Source: Crocinitomicaceae bacterium
GTDB taxonomy: Bacteria > Bacteroidota > Bacteroidia > Flavobacteriales_D > Crocinitomicaceae
Direction: 5' to 3'
Assembly: GCA_029254025.1 (NCBI GenBank)
Contig: JAQWYK010000032.1
Location: 1 to 64,000, forward strand
DNA: 64,000 nucleotides
Shown here: positions 1 through 8,411 of the stretch, one piece after another
How positions within the stretch are numbered: position 1 is the first letter of the stretch
How the letters are laid out: each line of letters starts with the position of its first letter
Notes under the pieces: generated by a model
The model's database searches: none
Seen by the model: only the letters and a program-made list of their open reading frames with translations
What the model was told of the DNA's origin: nothing
Program-made: the position numbers and the translations under genes

Positions 1-37
1 AGCATGCTCCCACTCTTTTTTTATGTATGAATAGAGA

Positions 38-1348
38 TTAATAACGGTAATGTTCTGGCTTATAAGGTCCTTCTACAGTTACACCGATATACTCAGCTTG
101 ATCATTCGATAATGTTTCCAATTCTACTCCGATTTTCACTAAATGAAGTTTTGCTACTTTCTCATCTAAATGTTTCGGCAGCATATATACTTCGTTCTTA
201 TAATTCACAGAATTATTCCACAATTCAATTTGCGCCAATGTTTGGTTCGTAAATGAATTAGACATTACAAATGATGGGTGACCTGTAGCACAACCAAGGT
301 TTACCAAGCGACCTTCCGCCAAAAGAATGATTTCCTTACCGCCCAACTCGTATAGATCTACTTGTGGTTTGATCTCTGTTTTGTTTTGAGCATTGTTGTT
401 CAGCCAAGAAACGTCAATCTCATTATCAAAGTGGCCGATATTACAAACGATTGTTTTGTCTTTCATTGCTTTGAAATGACGATCCACAACGATGTCTTTG
501 TTTCCAGTAGTTGTTACTACGATGTCAACTCTTCCAACAACTGTATCTAGTTTCTTCACTTCAAAACCGTCCATTGCAGCTTGAAGTGCACAAATTGGGT
601 CGATTTCAGTAACGATTACACGCGCACCCGCCCCTCTCAACGAAGCAGCAGAACCTTTTCCAACATCTCCGTATCCGCAAACAACAGCAACTTTACCAGC
701 CATCATTGTATCAGTAGCACGACGAATAGAATCTACAAGCGATTCTTTACATCCATATTTGTTATCAAATTTTGATTTAGTTACTGAGTCATTAACGTTG
801 ATTGCAGGCATTACCAGTGTTCCATTCTTCATACGTTCGTACAAACGGTGAACACCTGTGGTTGTCTCTTCAGATAATCCTTTGATGTCTTTTGTCAATT
901 CTGGGTAACGGTCAAAAACCATGTTTGTTAAGTCACCACCATCATCTAAAATCATGTTTAATGGTTGACCATCTTTAAATGCAAATAATGTTTGCTCGAT
1001 ACACCAGTCAAACTCTTCTTCGTTCATTCCTTTCCATGCATAAACTGGAATTCCAGCAGCAGCAATAGCAGCAGCAGCATGATCTTGGGTTGAGAAAATG
1101 TTACATGACGACCAAGTTACGTCTGCTCCTAATTCAACCAATGTTTCGATTAACACAGCTGTCTGAATGGTCATATGTAAACAACCAGCGATACGCGCTC
1201 CCTTTAAAGGTTTTGAAGCACCAAACTCTTCGCGCAACGACATTAGGCCTGGCATTTCAGCTTCTGCTAATTTAATTTCTTTTCTTCCATACTCCGCAAG
1301 GCTGATATCTTTTACCTTGTAAGCAAGTCTTTCTTGTGTATTACTCAT
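38..1348 (-). CDS. ahcY: Adenosylhomocysteinase (S-adenosyl-L-homocysteine hydrolase)
   Basis: Cytoplasmic NAD-dependent enzyme that splits S-adenosylhomocysteine into adenosine and homocysteine, clearing the by-product of SAM-dependent methylation. The 436-residue length is normal for the family. Visible hallmarks are DDGGDLT at about 135-141, ETTTGVHRL at about 161-169, the K/D pair near 191-195, the Rossmann glycine motif GYGDVG at about 225-230, and the family's C-terminal end KPEHYRY. It stands alone on the minus strand with its own good promoter (TTTG, 18 bp, TACCTTTG) about 27 bp before the start. The methionine-salvage genes near 21.5-25 kb deal with the other SAM by-product, methylthioadenosine. 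No SAH riboswitch was recognised in the short leader. Identification is secure. Confidence 0.98.
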   Translation of the reverse strand: MSNTQERLAYKVKDISLAEYGRKEIKLAEAEMPGLMSLREEFGASKPLKGARIAGCLHMTIQTAVLIETLVELGADVTWSSCNIFSTQDHAAAAIAAAGIPVYAWKGMNEEEFDWCIEQTLFAFKDGQPLNMILDDGGDLTNMVFDRYPELTKDIKGLSEETTTGVHRLYERMKNGTLVMPAINVNDSVTKSKFDNKYGCKESLVDSIRRATDTMMAGKVAVVCGYGDVGKGSAASLRGAGARVIVTEIDPICALQAAMDGFEVKKLDTVVGRVDIVVTTTGNKDIVVDRHFKAMKDKTIVCNIGHFDNEIDVSWLNNNAQNKTEIKPQVDLYELGGKEIILLAEGRLVNLGCATGHPSFVMSNSFTNQTLAQIELWNNSVNYKNEVYMLPKHLDEKVAKLHLVKIGVELETLSNDQAEYIGVTVEGPYKPEHYRY

Positions 1349-1375
1349 TTAAACTAATTTTCTGTTTATTTTGCG

Positions 1376-1405
1376 CAAAGGTACGCAATTCATCTTATTA
1401 TCAAA
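1376..1405 (-). promoter_or_regulatory. Promoter of ahcY (Bacteroidota type)
   Basis: On the minus strand, TTTG (1405-1402) is followed after 18 bp by TACCTTTG (1383-1376). This matches the known Bacteroidota consensus of TTTG at -33 and TAnnTTTG at -7. It is the only site in the window where I see both halves at the expected spacing. Confidence 0.7.
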
Positions 1406-1445
1406 AACAGAATAGGATGGAAATAGTTTTGCAGATTACGAAGTT

Positions 1446-2162
1446 TTATTTCGCTACAAAATAATATTCTGAGTTGGTCGTGTAAAGTTGAATGAATGCC
1501 TCTTTATTAAGGGCTTCGATGTTGGAAAGGTAATCTTTCAAAACGTAGACACCATAATTTAACTCCTTTAAGAAGTCAAAGAGTTCATTTGGTGTGGTGC
1601 CATAATGTTCGCTGGCTCCCAGGCCGCACTCGAAAAGCAAAACAGGCTTAGCTGCCTTCAGAGTTTGTTCCGCCCCTTTTAAGACACCAAATTCACCACC
1701 TTCTACGTCGATTTTTATGAAATCAGGAAGTGCGTCTTGAGAAACAAGGTCGTCCAAGGGAATCATGTCTACTTCAATTTTTTCAATATCGGGAGTTTCT
1801 ACCGCATAATCACGTTGTTTTAATCCGCTATACGCTGGCGCATTTCTGACAAAATTAAAAGTAGCTTTTCCTTTTGAATCGGATAATGCATGCGGATAAA
1901 TTTTCGCTGTATGTTGGTATTTTGCCTTTAGTGCTTCAAACAATTCGGGTATAGGTTCAAAAGCGAGGTGTTTGCCTTTTGGGGCAAGTCGTAAAATTTC
2001 ATCCAAGATTTCTCCCTTGTGGCACCCTACATCAATGCAATTGGAGTTTTCTGATAAACTTTTCTTTAGCACTAGTTTCGTTAGACGGTCATACTCTAAA
2101 TTCTTAGTTACGTCGAGGTGCAAAAGATTGAGTGTTTTTCTGAAAAACTGTTTAAAACGCAT
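1446..2162 (-). CDS. FkbM-family SAM-dependent methyltransferase
   Basis: Predicted O-methyltransferase of the FkbM family, 238 residues. The SAM-binding fold is seen as SNCIDVGCHKGEILDEIL (about 40-58, motif I) and the family signature FIKIDVEGGEFGVLKGAE (about 149-166). No signal peptide or membrane segment is apparent. FkbM enzymes methylate hydroxyl groups on sugars, polyketides or other small molecules; the substrate cannot be told here. It is a single gene between ahcY and the nadC operon; a TACTTTTG box lies about 32 bp upstream. The family is clear, the function is not. Confidence 0.88.
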   Translation of the reverse strand: MRFKQFFRKTLNLLHLDVTKNLEYDRLTKLVLKKSLSENSNCIDVGCHKGEILDEILRLAPKGKHLAFEPIPELFEALKAKYQHTAKIYPHALSDSKGKATFNFVRNAPAYSGLKQRDYAVETPDIEKIEVDMIPLDDLVSQDALPDFIKIDVEGGEFGVLKGAEQTLKAAKPVLLFECGLGASEHYGTTPNELFDFLKELNYGVYVLKDYLSNIEALNKEAFIQLYTTNSEYYFVAK

Positions 2163-2194
2163 AGTTACGGATTACTTTGTTTGAGTAAGGTCGC

Positions 2195-2202
2195 CAAAAG
2201 TA
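2195..2202 (-). promoter_or_regulatory. Candidate -7 box for the FkbM methyltransferase
   Basis: The minus strand reads TACTTTTG, matching TAnnTTTG, 32 nt before the start codon. No -33 TTTG at the right distance was seen. Confidence 0.4.
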
Positions 2203-2241
2203 AGGAAAATTGTATTTCTCAGAGGATAGTTTGAGGATAAA

Positions 2242-2649
2242 TCACCACGGTTCTCCTGAGATATGCACCGTACCCTTGAATAGTGCCACTGTTTTCTCCG
2301 ATGAATTTTTTACAACTACCTCATAAATACCAAGTGTTTTACCGCGATTCAATTCAGTACAAACCGCAATCAATTCTTGACCGATTTTAATAGGCCGCGT
2401 ATGTGAAATGGATGTTTCAATACTTACACATTTCAAACCATGTGCATTTGCAGCGAAAGCTAATGCGGAATCCGCTAGGCTGTACGTGATTCCTCCATGC
2501 GCGATTGCAAAGCCATTCACCATTTCAGTTGTCACAGTCATTTTTAAGGAACAATTTCCCTTAGAAATATCTTGTACAACAATACCTAGCCATTGCGAAA
2601 AATGATCGCCTTCCATCATTTTATGAACAATCTGACTAGGTGTTTTCAT
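2242..2649 (-). CDS. PaaI-like hotdog-fold thioesterase
   Basis: Small cytoplasmic acyl-CoA thioesterase of 135 residues. The segment NGFAIAHGGITYSLADSALA (about 45-64) carries the HGG and ADSA motifs of the PaaI subgroup, whose catalytic aspartate lies in the ADSA stretch. PaaI proteins hydrolyse ring-hydroxylated phenylacetyl-CoA and related thioesters; no other phenylacetate genes are nearby, so the substrate is open and it may be a general housekeeping thioesterase. It starts 3 nt after the unknown acidic gene and is probably the last gene of the nadC operon. Confidence 0.88.
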   Translation of the reverse strand: MKTPSQIVHKMMEGDHFSQWLGIVVQDISKGNCSLKMTVTTEMVNGFAIAHGGITYSLADSALAFAANAHGLKCVSIETSISHTRPIKIGQELIAVCTELNRGKTLGIYEVVVKNSSEKTVALFKGTVHISGEPW

Positions 2650-2652
2650 GAA

Positions 2653-3132
2653 TTAATTGGCTGCGCGCGAAAACATACTGATGATGGCAGTGCCTACCAA
2701 GAAAAGTTGATCGGCCGTGTCTTCATCCAATGATTCTTCAGGGTTTTCTTCGTCAGGTTGAATTTCCATCAGTAAAAACTCCATTAAAAACTTTTCGTTG
2801 CTAAATGCGAGTATCACATCGAAATCTTCACTTTCTTGATACTCATCTAAAATGGCAAAATACTCTTCTTGAAAAGTATTAATCATCGCTTCATCAATCT
2901 TAGCAATCGTTAATCCTTCTTGAACAAATGCTTCGTGGAAAATGGTGTAATAATACATCAAGTAATTCAACAATTCTTCATTGTCAAATTCAAGGGCTGC
3001 TGACATTGTATAGCCCATAAACTCTTCTTGTCCTAATACAATCGTTTCCGAATAGCGCTCTAATGCATCTTCGTCCATTGCGTCAATCTTGCTGACTGCG
3101 TTTTCAATACTCTTAATTGATACTGGTTTCAT
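2653..3132 (-). CDS. Conserved acidic protein of unknown function
   Basis: A 159-residue protein that I do not recognise. It is rich in Glu and Asp, predicted almost entirely helical, and has no signal peptide, Cys pair or membrane segment. The last third carries a strongly acidic run (QPDEENPEESLDEDTAD) followed by a hydrophobic C-terminal helix (QLFLVGTAIISMFSRAAN). It sits 6 nt downstream of nadC and 3 nt upstream of the PaaI-like thioesterase, so it is co-transcribed with them. The spacing and good codon use support a real gene. It may be a cytoplasmic adaptor or scaffold, but that is a guess. Confidence 0.75.
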   Translation of the reverse strand: MKPVSIKSIENAVSKIDAMDEDALERYSETIVLGQEEFMGYTMSAALEFDNEELLNYLMYYYTIFHEAFVQEGLTIAKIDEAMINTFQEEYFAILDEYQESEDFDVILAFSNEKFLMEFLLMEIQPDEENPEESLDEDTADQLFLVGTAIISMFSRAAN

Positions 3133-3138
3133 TTGTTA

Positions 3139-3975
3139 TTAGTTAAATTCTGCTTTTAAACTCATATCGAGAGATTTAACAGAATGCGTTAAGGCTCCAG
3201 AGGAGATGAAATCAACCCCCGTTTCTGCATATCCGCGGATATTTTCCTTTGTGATGCCTCCAGAGGCTTCGGTCTCGAAATATGAGGGTATTTTTGGTAA
3301 TACGTGTGCAATTTCTTGTGGTGTAAAATTGTCCAACATGATGCGATCTACGTGACCAATTGCAAGTACTTCATCCAGCTCTTTTTCATTCCTCACTTCA
3401 ATTTCAATATTTAGTTTGAGGTTTTTTTCTTTCAGGTATTCTACAGTGCGCAAGATTGCATTTGTTATCCCACCAGCATAGTCAATGTGATTATCTTTGA
3501 TCATCACCATGTCGTACAAGCCAAAGCGGTGATTCACTCCACCCCCTATAGTCACAGCCCATTTTTCTAATGCGCGTATTCCAGGAGTGGTTTTTCGAGT
3601 ATCTAAAAGTTGCGTAGACGTTCCCTCTATCAGATTTACGATGGAGCGAGTTTCTGTAGCGATGCCGCTCATACGTTGCATGAAATTCAAGACCAAACGT
3701 TCTGTAGCGAGAATAGAACGGGATTTTCCAGAAACTTCAAATGCGATATCTCCAGGTTTTACGGATGTCCCATCCAATAGGTGAGTAGTCATCTGCAAAG
3801 ATGGGTCATAGTGGTTGAAAATGCGCTGTGCTAGCTCAACACCAGCCAGTATTCCAGAATCTTTAATGAAGAGCTTAGCCTTACCCGCGGCCGCTTCTGG
3901 CACACAAGAGAGTGAAGTGTGGTCACCTTCTCCTATGTCCTCTTTCAAGGCGAATTGGATTATTGAATCAATCAT
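3139..3975 (-). CDS. nadC: Nicotinate-nucleotide pyrophosphorylase (carboxylating), quinolinate phosphoribosyltransferase
   Basis: Cytoplasmic enzyme of de novo NAD synthesis: quinolinate plus PRPP gives nicotinate mononucleotide, CO2 and pyrophosphate. At 278 residues it has the family length. Motifs include EDIGEGDHTS near the N-terminus, ERLVLNFMQRMSGIAT (about 92-107), LLDTRKTTPGIRALEKWAV (about 118-136), the lysine/histidine stretch MIKDNHI (about 158-164), IEIEVRNEKELDE, and the C-terminal EASGGITKENI and GVDFISSGALTHS. It is the first gene of a minus-strand operon with two small genes. A TAACTTTG box lies only 5 nt before the ATG. Confidence 0.97.
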   Translation of the reverse strand: MIDSIIQFALKEDIGEGDHTSLSCVPEAAAGKAKLFIKDSGILAGVELAQRIFNHYDPSLQMTTHLLDGTSVKPGDIAFEVSGKSRSILATERLVLNFMQRMSGIATETRSIVNLIEGTSTQLLDTRKTTPGIRALEKWAVTIGGGVNHRFGLYDMVMIKDNHIDYAGGITNAILRTVEYLKEKNLKLNIEIEVRNEKELDEVLAIGHVDRIMLDNFTPQEIAHVLPKIPSYFETEASGGITKENIRGYAETGVDFISSGALTHSVKSLDMSLKAEFN

Positions 3976-3980
3976 AGGCG

Positions 3981-3988
3981 CAAAGTTA
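3981..3988 (-). promoter_or_regulatory. Candidate -7 box for nadC
   Basis: The minus strand reads TAACTTTG (matches TAnnTTTG), with 5 nt to the ATG. A transcript from it would start at or next to the start codon. No -33 half was seen. Confidence 0.4.
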
Positions 3989-4132
3989 AAATAAATTGGT
4001 GTACGTGCGCCATGATTTGGTTAGTTGCCCTCGAATCGATAGAAATGCGGGTTTCGCGGAGGTTATTCTGAAAGGTAGGTTACATTGAAACTATTTTCTA
4101 CGTGAATAAAGTCTCCAAAACTAAATTATCCT

Positions 4133-4140
4133 TACTTTTG
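4133..4140 (+). promoter_or_regulatory. Candidate -7 box for the cytochrome oxidase operon
   Basis: TACTTTTG lies 54 nt before the ctaB start codon in the 219-bp gap between divergent nadC and ctaB. It matches TAnnTTTG; the -33 half is not clear. Confidence 0.4.
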
Positions 4141-4194
4141 TTGCAGTGTTTTTCTTGGTTTTCGACCGAGTAATTAAAAGGAATTCAGAACCTG

Positions 4195-5058
4195 ATGAAT
4201 ATAGGTCAAAAAATAAAAAATTACATTCTCTTTACGAAGTTTCGTTTATCTGCACTTGTCATAGTTTCGGCACTTTCGGGTTACCTTTTTGCAGGAGGTA
4301 AAACAGGTGGGGAAATTGCGCTCTTGATGCTAGGTGGGATTCTTGTTACTGCTGCAAGTAATGGGTCTAATCAGATTTGGGAGCGTAAGTTGGACATATT
4401 AATGAATCGCACTCAGAACAGACCTCTACCTCAAGGACAAATGTCTGTTGTGGAGGCAGTTATTGTTGTTTTGATTTGTCTATTAGGCGGTACTTATTTA
4501 TTGTATCAGCTCAATTTCTTCTCTGCGCTTTTAGGATTGATGGCATTTGTTTCATATGTATTTATTTACACACCGATGAAACAATTGACCCCATGGGCGG
4601 TAATTGTAGGTGCATTTCCTGGAGCGATTCCCCCTATGTTGGGTGCTATTGCTCATACAGGAGAGTTTGGCGCATTGCCAGGGGCGTTGTTTTTTGTTCA
4701 ATTTGTATGGCAACTTCCACACTTTTGGGCTATTGCTTGGGTGTGTCATGAAGATTACTCCAAAGGTGGTTTTTATCTTTTGCCCTCACGATCAGGAAAA
4801 ACCAAGTTAACTGCATTCCGAATTATGTTCTCAGCACTCATGCTAATTCCGTTTAGTCTTTTTCCATGGTTACTTGACTTGGTAGGTAATTTTAGCGTTG
4901 TGGTAGCCTCGGTAATTGGACTTGTTTTCTTTTTGTATGCTTACAGACTTTACCTAACACTCGATGATAAAGATGCTCGAAAATTGATGTTTACTTCGTT
5001 TATTTACTTACCGATAATTCAATTTGTTTACGTAGTTGACAAATACTTCTTTATGTAA
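4195..5058 (+). CDS. ctaB: Protoheme IX farnesyltransferase (heme O synthase)
   Basis: Integral membrane UbiA-family prenyltransferase that adds a farnesyl group to heme b to make heme O, the precursor of heme A for cytochrome oxidase. The 287 residues show about eight hydrophobic segments. The first Asp-rich loop is seen as SNQIWERKLDILMNRTQNRP (about 57-76) with the family's N...D...RT..RPLP pattern, and the second conserved loop as HFWAIAWVCHEDYSKGG (about 176-192). It leads the oxidase gene cluster, as in many Flavobacteriales, and supplies its cofactor. Also called cyoE; the link to an aa3/caa3 oxidase here favours ctaB. Confidence 0.96.
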   Translation: MNIGQKIKNYILFTKFRLSALVIVSALSGYLFAGGKTGGEIALLMLGGILVTAASNGSNQIWERKLDILMNRTQNRPLPQGQMSVVEAVIVVLICLLGGTYLLYQLNFFSALLGLMAFVSYVFIYTPMKQLTPWAVIVGAFPGAIPPMLGAIAHTGEFGALPGALFFVQFVWQLPHFWAIAWVCHEDYSKGGFYLLPSRSGKTKLTAFRIMFSALMLIPFSLFPWLLDLVGNFSVVVASVIGLVFFLYAYRLYLTLDDKDARKLMFTSFIYLPIIQFVYVVDKYFFM

Positions 5059-5156
5059 AACCGAACTTTGCAAAGATTGTTATAGTAGTTAATTTAACGC
5101 AGAAATTATTTCGAGCGTACTCAAGAAGAAATAAGAAACACAACAATTTAGAACAT

Positions 5157-6215
5157 ATGAAAAATGACTTTCAAAATGACGATAATCAGGTTGCTGAACA
5201 AAAAGCTAAGAAAAACCTTGTTTGGGTAATCGTTTTCAGCATCACTATGATGTTTGCAGGGTTTACATCTGCTTATATTGTGTCTATGGGAGATAGTTTT
5301 TGGGTGAAGATTGATTTGCCGATTGCTTTCTACTTCAGCACTGCCTTAATTCTGGCGAGCAGTGTAACCTTGTGGCTGGCTACTAAAGCTGTGGGCCAGC
5401 AGGCATTGTCAAAGGTAAAACTGCTGGTTGGAATTACACTAATTTTAGGTATTGGTTTTGGCTATTTTCAATTCAGAGGTTATGGACAATTGGTTGATAA
5501 AGGCGCAATGATGAATACCTGGATTATTGTTAATGATGGTCGTTATGGCGATTATTTTGAAATCAAAAAGAATGATCAATTCGTTGATATTGTAAATAAT
5601 CAATATGCACTCGGAGGTAAAGTGATGACCAAGGAGGAGTTGGAGGACCTAAAAGGTTTTGCCGAAAAGGTGGTAAATGAAACACATGTATCAGACTTAA
5701 CAACTCTGAACTATGGCGCTCCCTATCAGTTATACTATAAAGGAGAGCCACTTTCTATGTTGCAAGGAAAACTTACAAGGGTAAATGGGGAGGCGCTGAA
5801 ACCATTGGAGTTTGAGCGTTTGACCTATCTGGCGCAAAATATTATTGATAATCGTGCTGATTTTTTCATCAAAGGGGAAATGGGGAAGGACTTTACGTTA
5901 TACTACAAAGGAAAACCTTTGGATTATATTGATCGTAAATTATATTACAATGGAAAAGAGTTGAGTAATAACCTTAACAACAAGCTTTTAAGAGGTAATA
6001 AAGATACGAGTACGGCCTACTTTTACATTATCACATTCCTTCATTTGCTTCATGTGATAGCCGGGGTTATTATGCTACTCACCTTATTTAGAAAGAGTAT
6101 AAATGGTGAAATTCTACAGCGAAATGCCTTTTCAATTAAGGCTGGAAGTATTTTTTGGCATTTTTTAGGCGGTTTATGGATATATTTGTTGCTATTTTTA
6201 GTTTTTATTCATTAA
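5157..6215 (+). CDS. Cytochrome c oxidase subunit III with a large inserted repeat domain
   Basis: Membrane subunit of a heme-copper oxidase. Residues about 20-115 give three hydrophobic segments, and about 287-352 give the last two, including FYIITFLHLLHVIAGV and the closing SIFWHFLGGLWIYLLLFLVF that is typical of Cox3. Between them, residues about 120-285 form a hydrophilic insertion that ordinary bacterial Cox3 proteins (about 190-210 residues) lack. The insertion contains three similar units (about 131-175, 188-232, 244-280) sharing the pattern Y-x-LYYKG-x-PL...NG-x-L. It follows ctaB after 98 bp and lies 23 bp before a second Cox3 gene. The Cox3 assignment is firm; the inserted domain is of unknown function. 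Confidence 0.92.
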   Translation: MKNDFQNDDNQVAEQKAKKNLVWVIVFSITMMFAGFTSAYIVSMGDSFWVKIDLPIAFYFSTALILASSVTLWLATKAVGQQALSKVKLLVGITLILGIGFGYFQFRGYGQLVDKGAMMNTWIIVNDGRYGDYFEIKKNDQFVDIVNNQYALGGKVMTKEELEDLKGFAEKVVNETHVSDLTTLNYGAPYQLYYKGEPLSMLQGKLTRVNGEALKPLEFERLTYLAQNIIDNRADFFIKGEMGKDFTLYYKGKPLDYIDRKLYYNGKELSNNLNNKLLRGNKDTSTAYFYIITFLHLLHVIAGVIMLLTLFRKSINGEILQRNAFSIKAGSIFWHFLGGLWIYLLLFLVFIH

Positions 6216-6238
6216 ACTTGCAACAAATTATTTAGAAA

Positions 6239-7318
6239 ATGGCAGGACACGCTACTAACGAAATTGATGGCGCAATACTGTGGGGAGGAAAAGTATCCCC
6301 GTTCAGCGCGAGTTACGGTAAATTAATGATGTGGTTTTTCCTTGTTTCGGATGCCTTGACATTTGGAGGCCTCTTGGTGGCTTATGGATTCTCAAGATAT
6401 GCGTTTGATGGGATGTGGCCAATCGGAGAAGAAACTTTTGAAGCACTTCCATTCTTAGGGAACGGATTTCCTCTAGCTTATGTTGCTTTAATGACTTTCA
6501 TTTTGATTGTAAGTTCAGTGACTATGGTATTGGCTGTTGAGGCTGGTCACCGTATGGATAAAAAAGGTGTTGTGAAGTGGATGTTAGCGACCATTATTGG
6601 TGGTTTTTTCTTCTTGGGTTCGCAAGCTTGGGAATGGAGTCACTTTATTCATGGAACTGAATTTGGTCGTGTTGCCCTAAGTGATGGTTCTTCTGCTGTT
6701 GTAAAAGGTGAATTCGGAAAGATTGAAAGCTTCACGGTTATTGAAGTGGGTCATCATGCACATGGTATGGTTGCGGGTGATGAAATCACAAACGAGAACA
6801 TCGATGCTTCAGAAGTAGATTTGATGCATGCTTTTCAACATGCTGCTTCCGCTGGTCATTTACATGCTACAGCTGATGGTTTAACAATTACGTTGCATGA
6901 CGGTACGAAAGCTAAGGTTAATAAAGAAGCAGACAAGAATTTGGAATTATTGATAAAAGAAGCAGGTTCTAAATACCCAGTGTCACTCCCTTCAGATGCT
7001 TCAACGCGTGTTTCAGGTGAAGAAGCAATCTCCGAATATTACGAAGCATTATCTCATGGTAACGTGATTTACGGAGCTAACTTAGAACAAAATGAATATG
7101 GACCTAAGCAATATGGACAGTTTTTCTTCTTTATTACTGGATTCCATGGTTTTCACGTGTTTTCAGGTGTAATTATCAATATCCTAATTTTCGCTGGTGT
7201 ACTTAAAGGTATTTACCATAAAAGAGGGCACTACGAAATGGTAGAGAAAACTGGACTGTATTGGCACTTTGTCGATTTAGTATGGGTATTTGTATTTACA
7301 TTTTTCTACCTTATCTGA
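6239..7318 (+). CDS. Cytochrome c oxidase subunit III (second paralogue), His-rich insertion
   Basis: Second Cox3 gene of the cluster, 359 residues. Family features are SYGKLMMWFFLVSDALTFGG (about 25-44), LGSQAWEWSHFIHG (about 126-139), FFFFITGFHGFHVFSGV (about 295-311) and the final YWHFVDLVWVFVFTFFY. A hydrophilic stretch at about 141-285 interrupts the fold; it holds several histidines (GHHAHG near 171-176, HAFQH and GHLHA near 197-209). Long insertions at this place are common in Bacteroidota Cox3. The protein is an integral membrane oxidase subunit that associates with the catalytic subunits, which are not encoded in this window. Confidence 0.95.
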   Translation: MAGHATNEIDGAILWGGKVSPFSASYGKLMMWFFLVSDALTFGGLLVAYGFSRYAFDGMWPIGEETFEALPFLGNGFPLAYVALMTFILIVSSVTMVLAVEAGHRMDKKGVVKWMLATIIGGFFFLGSQAWEWSHFIHGTEFGRVALSDGSSAVVKGEFGKIESFTVIEVGHHAHGMVAGDEITNENIDASEVDLMHAFQHAASAGHLHATADGLTITLHDGTKAKVNKEADKNLELLIKEAGSKYPVSLPSDASTRVSGEEAISEYYEALSHGNVIYGANLEQNEYGPKQYGQFFFFITGFHGFHVFSGVIINILIFAGVLKGIYHKRGHYEMVEKTGLYWHFVDLVWVFVFTFFYLI

Positions 7319-7351
7319 TAGTTTGGATTGATTAAATTGAAATTTTAAATT

Positions 7352-7705
7352 ATGGAAAGAGACGACGTAATAGAGTATTCTTTAGACACCCATCACTCGG
7401 AAGAGCAGGGAAAGAAGATTCGTAAGAAAATTTGGATGGTGACGTTATTGCTGACAATTGTGACAGCTTTAGAAGTTGCTCTAGGTGCCATGGTAAAACA
7501 AGGAAGTGATGCTTGGTTCACTGTTAAAATCTTATTCATTTTATTGACTTTATTGAAAGCGGGTTATATTGTACTAACATTTATGCACTTGGGTGATGAG
7601 CGCAAGGTGCTGAAGTGGATGGTATTGCTGCCCTACGCAACATTTATAATTTATTTAATGTTCATTGCATTTACAGAGGGAAGTGCTGTAGCTTTGGCGA
7701 TGTAA
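7352..7705 (+). CDS. Cytochrome c oxidase subunit IV-like membrane protein
   Basis: A 117-residue protein with three hydrophobic segments (about 27-47, 57-78 and 87-110) and the family-like stretch TLLKAGYIVLTFMHLGDERK (about 68-87). It matches the small bacterial subunit IV (CtaF/Cox4_pro type) that follows Cox3 in oxidase operons. The N-terminus is short, charged and has a His pair (LDTHHSEEQ). It lies 33 bp after the second Cox3 gene and 12 bp before the next gene, so it is part of the operon. Confidence 0.88.
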   Translation: MERDDVIEYSLDTHHSEEQGKKIRKKIWMVTLLLTIVTALEVALGAMVKQGSDAWFTVKILFILLTLLKAGYIVLTFMHLGDERKVLKWMVLLPYATFIIYLMFIAFTEGSAVALAM

Positions 7706-7717
7706 ATTGACTATAAA

Positions 7718-8410
7718 GTGGCTATACAAGGATCTAAAGCCGGCCGTCTAAAACCAATACTCATGTTGTTCTTGGTTTTCGGGCCGGCTCTTTTATTAAT
7801 ATTCGTTTCATTAAATAAGTGCGAGCATAAGTTTGAGCAACTACCCGTTTATGGTAAGTTGGATGATTTCAAATTTGTTTCCGCATCCGGTGATGAAATT
7901 ACTCCCGAAACCCAACTAGGTAAGGTAACTTTGTATTCTACCGTTCAAGCGGGTTGTCCTGAGAATTGTGCTATTGACCTGTTGAAATATAATATGATGG
8001 TCTATCAGCATTACCGCAAGTATCAAAAGAAGATGGGGCACATTAAATTTGTTTCTATCGTTACAGATCAAGACGGAAATCCAGTGGATGACTTAACGGA
8101 AGTTGAATTTTTAATGAATGATATTGTTCAGGGCTATGACCCTTCTATCTGGACACTAGTAACGGGTGATCCTAAGCAAATTTATGACATTGAAAACAAT
8201 GATGTTAACCTGGTTACGATGAAAAGTGATACCGCATTCGCAACAAAACCTTATCTCGAAATGTTACTCATTGTAGATAAAGAGAATAATCTCAGGTTGG
8301 TGCGAAAAGGAAACCAAGAAGGACTTATTCGAGACTTTAAGGAACACATTGCATTACTTCAAAAACAGTATGACAAAGCAGCATACAAAGCGCGTAAGGA
8401 AGCAGAATAG
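7718..8410 (+). CDS. SCO-like thioredoxin-fold protein without the copper histidine
   Basis: A 230-residue membrane-anchored protein starting with GTG. It has one N-terminal membrane segment (about 12-31) and then a periplasmic thioredoxin-like domain. A CPENC motif (C80, C84) occupies the place of the SCO CxxxC copper site. The later region TKPYLEMLLIVD aligns with the SCO segment that holds the copper-binding histidine, but no histidine is present there. It is placed between the subunit IV gene and a canonical SCO gene (1 bp gap). It could be a redox partner or chaperone in Cu(A) assembly; a role as a copper carrier by itself is doubtful. The function is inferred. Confidence 0.72.
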   Translation: MAIQGSKAGRLKPILMLFLVFGPALLLIFVSLNKCEHKFEQLPVYGKLDDFKFVSASGDEITPETQLGKVTLYSTVQAGCPENCAIDLLKYNMMVYQHYRKYQKKMGHIKFVSIVTDQDGNPVDDLTEVEFLMNDIVQGYDPSIWTLVTGDPKQIYDIENNDVNLVTMKSDTAFATKPYLEMLLIVDKENNLRLVRKGNQEGLIRDFKEHIALLQKQYDKAAYKARKEAE

Positions 8411-8411
8411 C

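Noticed and set aside
1349-1445. SAH or SAM riboswitch upstream of ahcY
   Set aside because: The leader after the predicted promoter is only about 27 nt and shows no conserved riboswitch core.
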